From positions 1-64,000 of the forward strand of contig DATHAQ010000010.1 in the NCBI GenBank assembly GCA_035296565.1: 64,000 nt of DNA. The letters run 5' to 3'. Below the pieces are notes generated by a model. It searched no databases. It was given only the letters and a program-made list of their open reading frames with translations, and was not told where the DNA came from. This DNA comes from JACCZR01 sp035296565. GTDB taxonomy: Bacteria > Actinomycetota > Thermoleophilia > Solirubrobacterales > Thermoleophilaceae. The translations under genes and the position numbers were made by a program. This document shows, piece by piece, positions 26,000 to 33,765 of the stretch (positions are counted from its first letter, which is position 1; each line of letters opens with the position of its first letter).

Positions 26000-27322
26000 T
26001 CACGACCGCGAACCGCCCAGCCTTGTCAGCAGGTTGCCCACAGCGGAACGGGTGCCCTGGTCGCGCTCGATCTCCCGCTCGACGTGGCGCACTGCGTGGA
26101 GCACGGTGGTGTGGTTTCTCCCCCCGAAGGCACGGCCGATGTCGGGGAGGCTGGCGCCGGTCAGCTCACGCGCGAGGTACATCGCCAGGTGGCGAGCCCA
26201 GACCACGGGGGGCCGGCGGCTGCGGGCCCTCAGGTCCCGGCTGCTGACCCCCAACTCCGCGGCGGCCGCGCTCATCACGTCCTCGAAGCCGACCTGGCGC
26301 GGGGCCCTGGAGGCGGCCGCGCCGCCCAACAGCCTGCGCACCGACTCGGGGCTCGGGGCCTCGCCTCGCACCGAGGCGTGGGCCACCACCTGGATCAGGC
26401 TTCCCTCGAGGGCCCGGACGGAGCTGGTGACCTGCTCGGCTATCTCGTCCAGCACCTCCGGAGCGACGCCGACCCCGTCGAGCCCGGCGCGCTTCTGGAG
26501 TATGACCCGGCGGACCTCCGGCTCAGGTGGCTCGAGCTCCACGACAAGCCCGGAACGGAACCGCTCCGACAGGCGGTCCTCGAGATCCACCAGCTCGTCG
26601 GGGTCGCGGTCGGAGGTGAGCACGAGCTGCCGGCCAGAGTCTTGGAGCGCGTTGAAGGTGTGGAAGAACTCCTCGCGGGTGCGCTCCTTGCGCGCGAGGA
26701 ACTGCACGTCGTCGATCAGCACGACATCCGTGCCGCGGAAGCGGTCCTTGAAGTCACGGGTTCGCCGGTCGCGGACGGCCTCCACGAAGTCGGTCGTGAA
26801 CTCCTCCACTGTGGCGTAGCGGACGCTCAGGCCGGACCCGTAGCGCTGCACGTAGTTGCCGATCGCGTGCAGCAGGTGGGTCTTGCCCAGCCCGGGCCGG
26901 CCGTGGATCAGCAGCGGGTTGTAAGCCTGGCCTGGCATCTCGGCCACTGCGAGGGCAGCCGCGTGCGCGAGGCGGCTGCCTTCGCCGATGACGAACTGCT
27001 CGAAGGTGTACTTGGGATTGAGGCGCTGCTGGCCGGCTCGGGGCCCGGGCGCTTCGGCGTCCTCCGGCGGCGACCAGCCCTCCCCCACGATCTCGACCGA
27101 GGCGCCGGGACCGACCACGGCGACCGCCGCGTCGCGTACCAGGGGCAGGTAGCGCTCGCCGACCCAGGAGCGGATGTGCTCGGGCGCACGCACGTAGAAC
27201 GTGCCGCCCCGGTGGCCGGCCAGCTCGAGCGGCTCGAGCCAGGTCCGGTACTTGAACTCGGGAGCACGCCGCTGAAGCTCGGCGCGTACGGCATCCCAAG
27301 TCTGATCCGGCTCCGCGGACAC
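26000..27322 (-). CDS. dnaA: chromosomal replication initiator DnaA
   Basis: 440 residues from GTG 27322. Domain I is residues 1-80 (WDAVRAELQRRAPEFKYRTW); domain II is short. Domain III is AAA+: LNPKYTFEQFVIGEGSRLAH, Walker A GRPGLGKTHLLHAIGNY, Walker B VLIDDVQFLA, arginine finger in DRLSERFRSGL. Domain IV is the DNA-binding helix-turn-helix ending GGRNHTTVLHAVRHVE, with Asn where GGRDHTTV is usual, a substitution known in other lineages. Binds DnaA boxes and opens oriC. Minus strand, leading-strand orientation if the origin lies at its flank. Confidence 0.97.
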   Translation of the reverse strand: MSAEPDQTWDAVRAELQRRAPEFKYRTWLEPLELAGHRGGTFYVRAPEHIRSWVGERYLPLVRDAAVAVVGPGASVEIVGEGWSPPEDAEAPGPRAGQQRLNPKYTFEQFVIGEGSRLAHAAALAVAEMPGQAYNPLLIHGRPGLGKTHLLHAIGNYVQRYGSGLSVRYATVEEFTTDFVEAVRDRRTRDFKDRFRGTDVVLIDDVQFLARKERTREEFFHTFNALQDSGRQLVLTSDRDPDELVDLEDRLSERFRSGLVVELEPPEPEVRRVILQKRAGLDGVGVAPEVLDEIAEQVTSSVRALEGSLIQVVAHASVRGEAPSPESVRRLLGGAAASRAPRQVGFEDVMSAAAAELGVSSRDLRARSRRPPVVWARHLAMYLARELTGASLPDIGRAFGGRNHTTVLHAVRHVEREIERDQGTRSAVGNLLTRLGGSRS

Positions 27323-27509
27323 GGACGAGCGACCCTCCCAGGGCGATCTCTACTCAGCGTCGAAGGGAGGACCCCCTTCCGACCTCGCGGCCGGCCCCTC
27401 CAGGCACGAGCAGTCTAGGTCGTGCCTTCTCGCCCCGGCGCACGCCGCGGGAGGGAACTGCGCAAAGCGCGGGCAAAACGGCGGCGGCCACTACACTGCC
27501 CCTCGGCCC
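27323..27509. promoter_or_regulatory. dnaA-rpmH divergent spacer with inverted repeat
   Basis: 187 bp where transcription diverges and replichore polarity flips. AGGCACGA at 27402-27409 and TCGTGCCT at 27420-27427 form a perfect 8-bp inverted repeat with a 10-nt spacer, a candidate operator or hairpin. GAAGGG/CCCTTC (27362-27367/27374-27379) is a second small hairpin. No clear DnaA boxes. Confidence 0.45.
27492..27497 (+). promoter_or_regulatory. candidate -10 box (TACACT) for rpmH
   Basis: TACACT, 12 bp before the rpmH ATG at 27510, leaving a leader of about 5 nt or less and no room for a usual ribosome site. Confidence 0.5.
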
Positions 27510-27644
27510 ATGAAGCGCACCTATCAGCCCAAGAAGCGCAAGCGCGCCCGTACCCACGGATTCCGCGCGCGCATGAGCACGAAGGCGGGCCGGCGCGTGC
27601 TCAGGCACCGCCGCTCCAAGGGCCGGCGCCGCCTCACCGTCTAG
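27510..27644 (+). CDS. rpmH: 50S ribosomal protein L34
   Basis: 44 residues: MKRTYQPKKRKRARTHGF, then the basic core and SKGRRRLTV end of L34. Full length for the family, Arg/Lys-rich. First gene of the rpmH-rnpA-yidD-yidC-jag-rsmG-parAB string to the right of dnaA. The stop is 3 bp before rnpA. Confidence 0.97.
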   Translation: MKRTYQPKKRKRARTHGFRARMSTKAGRRVLRHRRSKGRRRLTV

Positions 27645-27647
27645 GTC

Positions 27648-28025
27648 ATGGCCTCGCGCCGCCGCCGGCGCCGCCTCTCTCGCTCGGGCGAGTTCGAGCG
27701 CGTATACCGCGAGGGACGCTCGTATGCCAACCGCTACCTGGTCGTCTACGCGTTTCCCCGCTCCGAGCAGGGCGGAGAGCCGCGGCTGGGCATCTCGGTG
27801 GGCCGCAAGCTCGGCGGCGCGGTGGAGCGCAACCGGGTCAAGCGGCTGCTTCGCGACGCGTTCTGGAACACGGCCGCTGAACTCGAAGGCGGCCACGACT
27901 TCGTGATCGTCGGTCGCCCTGACGCCCGTGCGCTCGCCGAGGAGGAGGGCGAGCAGGGGATCGAGCGCGCGCTTCGAGAGGTGCTCGCCGAGGCGGGTCT
28001 GACGACACCGCGGGCGAGCGGCTGA
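27648..28025 (+). CDS. rnpA: ribonuclease P protein component
   Basis: 125 residues. RnpA motifs: RLSRSGEFERVYREGRSY near the N-terminus, RLGISVGRKLGGAVERNRVK (the conserved RNR signature), LLRDAFW. Binds RNase P RNA and the 5' leader of pre-tRNA. The RNA subunit gene rnpB is not seen in this window. Confidence 0.95.
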   Translation: MASRRRRRRLSRSGEFERVYREGRSYANRYLVVYAFPRSEQGGEPRLGISVGRKLGGAVERNRVKRLLRDAFWNTAAELEGGHDFVIVGRPDARALAEEEGEQGIERALREVLAEAGLTTPRASG

Positions 28026-28032
28026 GGACCCT

Positions 28033-28269
28033 GTGCGGACCCTGTTTACAACGCCGATCCGCTTCTACCAGCGGGTGATCTCGCCGGCGATCCCCGCGCG
28101 CTGCCGCTACTACCCGACCTGCTCGCAGTACGCCGTCCAGGCCATCCGCCGCTACGGTGTCCTGCGAGGCCTCGTGCTCGCCGGGTGGCGCCTGCTGCGA
28201 TGCAACCCCTGGAGCCACGGGGGCGTGGACCACCCCGAGGACCAGACGCTTTTCCGGACGACCACCTAG
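28033..28269 (+). CDS. yidD: YidD membrane-insertion efficiency factor
   Basis: 78 residues from GTG. Family pattern intact: IRFYQRVISPAIPARCRYYP, TCSQYAVQAIRRYG, WRLLRCNPWSHGGVDH, with three conserved cysteines. A small amphipathic membrane-associated protein that aids YidC/Sec insertion. Its stop lies 3 bp before yidC. Confidence 0.95.
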   Translation: MRTLFTTPIRFYQRVISPAIPARCRYYPTCSQYAVQAIRRYGVLRGLVLAGWRLLRCNPWSHGGVDHPEDQTLFRTTT

Positions 28270-28272
28270 CGC

Positions 28273-29223
28273 ATGTTGATCGCGAACTTCATCTCGGACT
28301 TCCTGAGCCCGCTGATCGATGCGTCGGACGCGATCCTGCGCTTCTGGCACGGCCTGCTCGGGTCATGGGGCCTGTCGATCATCTTCCTGACCTTCACGAT
28401 CCGCCTGGCGATCCTGCCGCTGGCCTTCAAGGGCGTGAAGGGGATGAACCGCCTGCAGTACCTGCAGCCGGAGATGAAGCGCATCCAGGAGCGCTACAAG
28501 GACGACAAGCAGCGCCAGCAGCAGGAGCTGATGAAGTTCTACAAGGAGCAGAAGGTCAACCCGCTCGGCTCCTGCCTTCCGCTCCTCCTCCAGATCCCGT
28601 TCTTCATGGCGCTCTTCTACCTGCTGGGCCCCAGCGGGAACGGAGAGTTCGCGCGCGAGCTGCACAGCGGCGGAGACCCGGGGTTCCTGTTCATCCCGGA
28701 CCTCGCCGAGAAGCTCACCAGCAATCCGCCGGTGTTGGCGATCATGGTGGTGCTCTACATCGGCACCCAGATGATCTCGACCGCCGTCAGCACCGTGAGC
28801 GCCGACCCCACCCAGCGCAAGATCATGTTCGCGCTGCCCTTCGTCTTCACGCTGTTCGTCATCAACTTCCCGGCGGGGCTGCTCCTCTACTGGATCACGA
28901 CGAACACCTGGACCATCGGGCAGCAGCTGCTGGTGCGAAAGCTGTACCCCAAGCCGGAGCGCCTCGAGCCGTCCGACGACGACAAACCTGCACCCGCGCG
29001 CGGGAAGCCGCCGGCCGAGAAGAAGGCCGATCCCGAGGACGGGAAGAAGGACGGTGGCAAGCCCAAGCAGCCCGCCACCCGCAAGCGCGCCGCCGCGGCC
29101 AAGGCCAGCGCCGGCGGCAACGGAGCGGGTGATAACGGCGCGAAGACCCCGAAGACCTCGAAGACCTCGAAGCCGCCGGCCTCTCCGCGCAAGAAGCGCA
29201 GGCGGTCGGGCCGCCGCCGCTAG
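28273..29223 (+). CDS. yidC: membrane protein insertase YidC/Oxa1
   Basis: 316 residues, the short Gram-positive form without a large periplasmic domain. Helices: GLSIIFLTFTIRLAILPLAF with the conserved substrate-groove Arg, a coiled cytosolic hairpin (YLQPEMKRIQERYKDDKQRQ), LGSCLPLLLQIPFFMALFYL, and LPFVFTLFVINFPAGLLLYW. The last 80 residues are a very basic Lys/Arg/Pro/Ala tail (ending KKRRRSGRRR) suited to ribosome docking. Inserts membrane proteins with or without SecYEG. Confidence 0.95.
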   Translation: MLIANFISDFLSPLIDASDAILRFWHGLLGSWGLSIIFLTFTIRLAILPLAFKGVKGMNRLQYLQPEMKRIQERYKDDKQRQQQELMKFYKEQKVNPLGSCLPLLLQIPFFMALFYLLGPSGNGEFARELHSGGDPGFLFIPDLAEKLTSNPPVLAIMVVLYIGTQMISTAVSTVSADPTQRKIMFALPFVFTLFVINFPAGLLLYWITTNTWTIGQQLLVRKLYPKPERLEPSDDDKPAPARGKPPAEKKADPEDGKKDGGKPKQPATRKRAAAAKASAGGNGAGDNGAKTPKTSKTSKPPASPRKKRRRSGRRR

Positions 29224-29708
29224 TGGAGGCCTCGGCCGGGCCGCCCCAGGAGCCCGCGGAGCGGATCCGCGACTTGGTCAGCACGGTATGCGACGGCATC
29301 GGCCTGGACGAGGCTCACGTCGAAGTCCACGAGGACGACGAGGAGCTGCGGGTCACTGTCGACGGCGAGGACCTCGGGCTGCTGATCGGAAAGCACGGCG
29401 CGACGATCGACGCCCTTCAGCACCTCGCCCTGCGGGCGGCGTTCCAGGGCAAGCCCGACCAGCGCCGCGTGGTGGTCGACGCCGCCGGCTACCGCGACCG
29501 TCGGGAGGCCGCCCTTCATCGCGCCGCCGACCGCGCGGTCACGGAGGCCCTTGACTTCGGCCGGGCCGTGGAGCTCGAGCCGATGCGTCCCGCCGAGCGC
29601 AAGGTGGTCCACCTCTACCTGCGCGAGCGCAGCGAGGTCGAGACGCACAGCGAGGGCGACGAGCCCGAGCGGCGGCTGGTCGTCACCCCGCTTCGGCGCT
29701 GCGACTGA
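29223..29708 (+). CDS. jag: Jag/KhpB-like RNA-binding protein (KH + R3H)
   Basis: 161 residues; the GTG shares a base with the yidC TAG. KH domain: LGLLIGKHGATIDALQHLAL (GxxG as GKHG). R3H-type domain at the C-terminus: ELEPMRPAERKVVHLYL, then VETHSEGDEPERRLVVTP. The Jag-N domain of Firmicute KhpB is absent. Family members bind many small and messenger RNAs and affect cell elongation. Confidence 0.92.
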   Translation: MEASAGPPQEPAERIRDLVSTVCDGIGLDEAHVEVHEDDEELRVTVDGEDLGLLIGKHGATIDALQHLALRAAFQGKPDQRRVVVDAAGYRDRREAALHRAADRAVTEALDFGRAVELEPMRPAERKVVHLYLRERSEVETHSEGDEPERRLVVTPLRRCD

Positions 29709-30409
29709 GCGTTTCACGGGAAACGGTCGCGCGGCTCGAGGAGCTGGCCGCCCGTCATGGTCTTCCCGACGGCTCCGCCGAGCGACTTGCCTCGTTGCTG
29801 GCGGCGCTCGCCGCCGAGCCCGATCCGCCCACCACCATCCGCGACCCCTCGCGGGCGGCCGACGAGCACGTCGCCGACAGCCTCTCGGGGCTCGAGGTGC
29901 CTGAGCTTCGCGCCGCCTCCCGCGTGGCGGACCTGGGCTCCGGCGCCGGCTTTCCCGGGCTGCCCCTCGCCGTGGCACTGCCCGGGGCCCGGGTGGACCT
30001 CGTCGAGGCCACCGGGCGCAAGTGCGAGGTGATCGCCCGTCTGGCCGCGGCCGCGGCCATCGGCAACGCCCGACCGCTGGCCTTCCGAGTCGAGGAGCTG
30101 GGCCGTGCCGCCTATGACGTCGTCACCGCGCGTGCACTGGCTCCGCTCACGGTGCTCGCCGAGTATGCGGCGCCCCTGTTGGGCGGGCGGGGCGTGCTTG
30201 TCGCGTGGAAGGGGGACCTCGATGCCGCTGAGCAGGACGCGGGTGTCCGCGCGGGCGCGCGGGTGGGAATGGCCGTCGAGTCGGTGCTCGGAGTGGAGCC
30301 GTTTCCCGGTGCTCGTTCGCGGCGCCTCGTCGTCCTGCGCAAGGTCGGGCCGACGCCGCCCGAGCTACCACGCCGCCCGGGCATGGCGCGCAAGCGGCCG
30401 CTGGGCTGA
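29705..30409 (+). CDS. rsmG: 16S rRNA (guanine-527-N7) methyltransferase RsmG
   Basis: About 234 residues if it starts at CTG 29705. There is no ATG or GTG in frame before the SAM motif; the first usual alternative, TTG 29795, would remove about 30 N-terminal residues. The SAM-binding core VADLGSGAGFPGLPLAVALP and VEATGRKCEVI are clear, as is VVTARALAPL. Methylates G527 of 16S rRNA; loss gives low-level streptomycin resistance in other species. The CTG overlaps the jag stop, and codons 3-7 (VSRET) lie on a parS-like palindrome. The C-terminus is basic (GMARKRPLG). Confidence 0.88.
   Translation: MSVSRETVARLEELAARHGLPDGSAERLASLLAALAAEPDPPTTIRDPSRAADEHVADSLSGLEVPELRAASRVADLGSGAGFPGLPLAVALPGARVDLVEATGRKCEVIARLAAAAAIGNARPLAFRVEELGRAAYDVVTARALAPLTVLAEYAAPLLGGRGVLVAWKGDLDAAEQDAGVRAGARVGMAVESVLGVEPFPGARSRRLVVLRKVGPTPPELPRRPGMARKRPLG
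29710..29725. promoter_or_regulatory. parS: parS-like centromere site at the start of rsmG
   Basis: CGTTTCACGGGAAACG, identical to 25836-25851 and one base from the parS consensus core. It sits at codons 3-7 of rsmG, about 850 bp before parA. Confidence 0.75.
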
Positions 30410-30442
30410 GCCCGCGTGGATGGCGTACACCTCTCGGATAAA

Positions 30443-30468
30443 CGCTCAGCCTGCTGAGCGATTTTTTC
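30443..30468 (+). terminator. Rho-independent terminator after rsmG
   Basis: CGCTCAGC (30443-30450) pairs perfectly with GCTGAGCG (30453-30460), followed by ATTTTTTCC. This is the only hairpin with a good U-tract that I noticed in the window. It separates the rpmH-rsmG string from parAB. Confidence 0.85.
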
Positions 30469-30543
30469 CGGCTATGCCACATCGGCGGGAGGAATCGCCC
30501 CGTTCGGCGGCGAACAGTTGGGGATTCCGACCGATCGCAGCCG

Positions 30544-30549
30544 TAGCTT
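30544..30549 (+). promoter_or_regulatory. candidate -10 box (TAGCTT) for leaderless parA
   Basis: TAGCTT, 7 bp before GTG 30557. It supports initiation at 30557 and not at the upstream in-frame TTG 30518. Confidence 0.45.
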
Positions 30550-30556
30550 CGCTGGC

Positions 30557-31315
30557 GTGGGCGCCGTTTACGCAATCGCCAACCAGAAGGGCGGGGTGGG
30601 CAAGACCACCACGGCCGTGAACGTCGCCGCCTCGATCGCCGAGGCCGGCCACCAGACCCTGCTCGCCGACCTGGACCCGCAGTGCAACGCCACGGTGGCG
30701 CTCGGACTCCGGAAGGACCTCAGCCCCTCCACCTACGACTGCCTCTCGGGCGGACCGCCGCTCGAGGAGGCCGCCGTCGACACCGCCTTCGAGGGCCTCA
30801 GGGCGGTGCCCGCCACCCCGGACCTGGCGGGGGCCAGCGTCGAGCTTCCGCGGGTCCCCGGCTCGGAGACCCGCCTGCGCGAGGCGATGGGCGGCATCCG
30901 CGAGCGCTATCTGTTCACCATCCTCGACTGCCCGCCGGCGCTCGGGCCGCTCACCGTGAACGCGCTGGTGGCGGCCGACCGCGTCATCGTTCCCGTCCAG
31001 ACCGAGTACTTCGCCCTCGAGGGGCTCGCCGGCCTGCTGGACACGCTGTCGCTGGTCCAGCGTGAGCTCAACCCGCACCTGACAATCGCCGGGATGATCC
31101 TCACCATGCACGACAGCCGAACGCGACTCGCGCAGGACGTCGAGAAGGAGGTGCGCGAGCACTTTCCCGAGCTGGTCTTCGACACCGTCATTCCGCGCAA
31201 CGTGCGCGTGGGCGAGGCGCCCAGCTTCGGATGTCCCGTCACGCGTCACGCCCCGGCGAGCGCCGGCTCGGCCGCCTACCTCAAGCTCGCGAAGGAGATG
31301 GCCTCCCGTGCCTAG
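30557..31315 (+). CDS. parA: chromosome-partitioning ATPase ParA (Soj)
   Basis: 252 residues from GTG 30557, giving the canonical start MGAVYAIANQKGGVGKTTTA with the deviant Walker A. Also LLADLDPQCNAT, and the switch region FTILDCPPALGPLTVNALV. It forms nucleoid-bound ATP dimers that move ParB-parS complexes. The 13 residues before GTG in the longer frame are not family-like. It is separated from upstream genes by a terminator, with its own promoter candidate. Confidence 0.95.
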   Translation: MGAVYAIANQKGGVGKTTTAVNVAASIAEAGHQTLLADLDPQCNATVALGLRKDLSPSTYDCLSGGPPLEEAAVDTAFEGLRAVPATPDLAGASVELPRVPGSETRLREAMGGIRERYLFTILDCPPALGPLTVNALVAADRVIVPVQTEYFALEGLAGLLDTLSLVQRELNPHLTIAGMILTMHDSRTRLAQDVEKEVREHFPELVFDTVIPRNVRVGEAPSFGCPVTRHAPASAGSAAYLKLAKEMASRA

Positions 31316-31360
31316 GCGGCCACTCCCTCGCCTCGGCCGCGCACGAGGCGAGGTTCACTC

Positions 31361-32224
31361 GTGACCGAGCCCGCCAGGGGCATGGGCCGCGGTCTCTCGG
31401 CGATCCTGCCCCGCTCGGCCCGCGACGAGCAGGGCCTGCGAGACGTCGCGGTCGAGCTGATCGCTCCCAACCCCAACCAGCCCCGTCGCCACTTCGACGA
31501 GGACGCGCTGGCCGCCCTGTCGCAGTCGATCCGGGCCCGGGGCCTCCTGCAGCCGGTCGTGGTACGCCCGCTCGCGGGGGGCACCTACGAGCTGGTCGCC
31601 GGCGAGCGGCGGCTGCGGGCGGCCCGGCTCGCCGGGCTGGAGACCCTGCCAGCGCTCGTCCGGGACACCGAGGAGGGCGAGCGCCTTGAGCTGGCCCTCG
31701 CCGAGAACATGGCCCGCGAGGACCTCAACCCGATCGAGGAGGCTCGTGCCTGCGCGACGCTGGTGGAGGACCTCGGCCTGACCAAGGAGGATGTCGGCCG
31801 CCGGGTGGGCCGCAGCCGCGTTGCGGTGTCCAACCTGATCCGCCTGCTCGACCTGCCCGACGAGGTGCTCGAGCTGGTCGAGGCCGGCGAGCTGACCGAA
31901 GGCCACGGCCGCGCGTTGCTCACCTGCCGCGACCATGACACCCGCCGCAGCCTGGCCCTCGCCGCGCGCGACGAGGGCTGGTCGGTGCGCGAGACCGAGC
32001 GCCGGGCCCGCGGGGCGGGAGAGCCGCTGGCCGCGCGCGAGCCGGTGGTGCTCCATCCCGATCTGGCTCAGGCCCTGGGCGCCGCTGAGGACGCGCTCAC
32101 CGCCGCCCTCGGGCACGAGGCCAAGGCCAAGCCACGCGGCGGCGGCTGCCGGATCCAGCTCGACTTCGACTCGCCCGCCGAGGCGGTCGAGCTCGCCGAG
32201 AAGCTCCTCGGCGCGCAGCGCTAG
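31361..32224 (+). CDS. parB: chromosome-partitioning protein ParB (Spo0J)
   Basis: 287 residues. N-terminal RGMGRGLSAILP (ParA-stimulating arm); the CTP-binding ParB/Srx core IAPNPNQPRRHFDEDALAAL, GERRLRAARLAGL, ENMAREDLNPIEEARA; then the parS-reading helix-turn-helix LTKEDVGRRVGRSRVAVSNL; and a C-terminal dimer domain (CRIQLDFDSPAEAVELAEKL). Binds the parS-like sites at 25836 and 29710 and spreads as a CTP clamp. Its TAG stop is also the first half of the tRNA-Ile -10 box. Confidence 0.96.
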   Translation: MTEPARGMGRGLSAILPRSARDEQGLRDVAVELIAPNPNQPRRHFDEDALAALSQSIRARGLLQPVVVRPLAGGTYELVAGERRLRAARLAGLETLPALVRDTEEGERLELALAENMAREDLNPIEEARACATLVEDLGLTKEDVGRRVGRSRVAVSNLIRLLDLPDEVLELVEAGELTEGHGRALLTCRDHDTRRSLALAARDEGWSVRETERRARGAGEPLAAREPVVLHPDLAQALGAAEDALTAALGHEAKAKPRGGGCRIQLDFDSPAEAVELAEKLLGAQR

Positions 32225-32227
32225 ACT
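32222..32227 (+). promoter_or_regulatory. candidate -10 box (TAGACT) for tRNA-Ile
   Basis: TAGACT includes the parB stop codon and lies 12 bp before the tRNA 5' end. The same hexamer, also including a stop codon, precedes tRNA-Lys at 54084. Confidence 0.45.
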
Positions 32228-32239
32228 CGGCCGTTCTCC

Positions 32240-32313
32240 GGGCGATTAGCTCAGCTGGTTAGAGCGCGTCTCTGATAAGGACGAGGTCCCTGGTTCGAGT
32301 CCAGGATCGCCCA
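32240..32313 (+). tRNA. tRNA-Ile (GAT)
   Basis: 74-nt cloverleaf. Acceptor GGGCGAT pairs with ATCGCCC, discriminator A; D-arm AGCTCAGCTGGTTAGAGC; anticodon stem CGTCT/GGACG with loop CTGATAA, so the anticodon is GAT; T-arm CCTGG-TTCGAGT-CCAGG. CCA is not encoded. Confidence 0.97.
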
Positions 32314-32336
32314 TCTCGCGCGGGGGAAGTCGGGGC

Positions 32337-32342
32337 TAGACT
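32337..32342 (+). promoter_or_regulatory. candidate -10 box (TAGACT) for the bifunctional-nuclease gene
   Basis: TAGACT, 9 bp before ATG 32352, with no Shine-Dalgarno between. Points to a leaderless mRNA. Confidence 0.5.
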
Positions 32343-32351
32343 CTGGCTTCC

Positions 32352-32852
32352 ATGCAGGAGATGGTGATTTACGGCGTCAGCTTCGACATGGTCGGCAAGC
32401 AGCCGATCGTCCTGCTCAAGACGCGCGACGGGAACAAGTTCCTGCCCATCTGGATCGGCCATCCCGAGGCCGCGGCCATCCTCATGAAGCTGCAGGGGGC
32501 CAACACGCCGCGGCCCATGACGCACGATCTGATCTCGGACGTGCTCTCCGAGCTCGAGGTCGCCTGCACCCGGGTGGCGGTCACCGAGCTGCGCGAGAAC
32601 ACCTTCTACGCGGCGATCACGCTGGCCATGAACGGGCGCGACGTGGAGATCGACTCCCGCCCCTCCGACGCGCTGGCCCTCGCCGTGCGCACCGGTGCGC
32701 CGATCTTCGCCGCCGAGGACGTGATCACGGAGTCCGCGATCGAGTTCGAGCACGAGGTCGAGGACCAGGAAGAGGTCGTCGAGAAGTTCAAGGACTTCCT
32801 CGACAACGTGACGCCGGAAGATTTTGCCGAAGGCGAGGACCCGGCTAGCTGA
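32352..32852 (+). CDS. bifunctional nuclease (BFN/DUF151) family protein
   Basis: 166 residues. The DUF151 core is complete: KQPIVLLKTRDGNKFLPIWI, GHPEAAAILMKLQG, RPMTHDLISDVL, FYAAITLAMNG, DSRPSDALALAVRTGAPIF. The C-terminal helix is acidic (EFEHEVEDQEEVVEKF). Plant BFN homologues have RNase/DNase activity; bacterial roles are poorly defined. The 3' end overlaps the convergent ddl stop by 8 bp. Confidence 0.92.
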   Translation: MQEMVIYGVSFDMVGKQPIVLLKTRDGNKFLPIWIGHPEAAAILMKLQGANTPRPMTHDLISDVLSELEVACTRVAVTELRENTFYAAITLAMNGRDVEIDSRPSDALALAVRTGAPIFAAEDVITESAIEFEHEVEDQEEVVEKFKDFLDNVTPEDFAEGEDPAS

Positions 32853-33765
32853 GCTCGAGCAGCCGCTCCACCAGGGAGTCGAACCCGATGCCGGCCGCCT
32901 CCGCCGCCTGGGGTAGCAGGCTCGTCTCCGTCAGCCCCGGGATCGGGTTGGCCTCCAGCACGTAGGGCTCGCTATCGGCGTCGAGCATGAGGTCGACGCG
33001 CCCAAAACCCGCGAGGCCGAGGAGCTCGTAGGTCGCCACCGCCAGTTCCTGCACCCGCTCCGTGACCGTCTCGGGCAGCTCGGCGGGGCAGACGAAGTCG
33101 GTGGCGCCTATGTCGTAGCGGGACTCGAAGTCGTAGAAGCGGTCCTCCTGTGGGACAGCCTCCACCACCGGCAGCGGCCGCCCGTCGAGCAGGGAGACCG
33201 CGAGCTCGCGCCCGGCGACATGGCGCTCGAGCAGCACCTTCGAGTCGTACGAGAAGGCCGCCACCAGCGCCGCCGGGACGTCGGCCGCCGTGGCCGCGAA
33301 CTTGATCCCGAGTGCAGAGCCCTGGCTCGAGGGCTTGACGACGATGGGGAACGACAGGCGCTCCTCGATAGCGGGCAGCGCGTCGGCCGCACCGAGGTCG
33401 CGGAACGCCGTCTCGCTGAAGGCGAAGAACTCCGGAGTCGGGATGCCCGAGTCCACCATGAGGTGCTTGGCCAGAACCTTGTCCATGGCGCGCGCGCAGG
33501 CCAGGACGCCCGAGCCGGTGTAGGGCACGTCGAGGATCTCAAGCAGCTCCTGCACCGTCCCGTCCTCGCCGTCGCGGCCGTGCAGCGCCACGAAGGCCAC
33601 CTCGGGCTGAGCCTCTCGCAACCTCTGGATGAGATCGAGGCCCACGTCGACCGACACCACGTCGTGCCCGAGTCGGCCGAGCGCCGCCTCGACCCGCCCG
33701 CCGGAGCGCAGCGACACCTGCCGCTCCAGCGACCGGCCGCCCTTGACGACCGCGACCCGGGTCAC
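32845..33765 (-). CDS. ddl: second D-alanine--D-alanine ligase
   Basis: 306 residues from GTG. ATP-grasp motifs: VVKGGRSLERQVSLRSGGRV, ALHGRDGEDGTVQELLE, MDKVLAKHLMVDSGIPT, VKPSSQGSALGI, omega loop FYDFESRYDIGATDFVCPA, and metal site LEANPIPGLTETSL. All catalytic elements are retained, so it looks active. It differs widely from the copy at 2980-3945: shorter, with Lys for Leu in the N-terminal motif and Asn-Pro-Ile for Asn-Thr-Leu near the metal site. The GTG overlaps the stop of the upstream aminotransferase gene. It may serve a different growth condition or another D-alanyl dipeptide. Confidence 0.88.
   Translation of the reverse strand: MTRVAVVKGGRSLERQVSLRSGGRVEAALGRLGHDVVSVDVGLDLIQRLREAQPEVAFVALHGRDGEDGTVQELLEILDVPYTGSGVLACARAMDKVLAKHLMVDSGIPTPEFFAFSETAFRDLGAADALPAIEERLSFPIVVKPSSQGSALGIKFAATAADVPAALVAAFSYDSKVLLERHVAGRELAVSLLDGRPLPVVEAVPQEDRFYDFESRYDIGATDFVCPAELPETVTERVQELAVATYELLGLAGFGRVDLMLDADSEPYVLEANPIPGLTETSLLPQAAEAAGIGFDSLVERLLELS

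Noticed and set aside
25863..26003. 47-residue N-terminal extension of dnaN
   Set aside because: The sequence is Pro/Gln/Ser-rich and unlike clamp proteins; TTG 25862 has an AGGA site and gives the canonical N-terminus.
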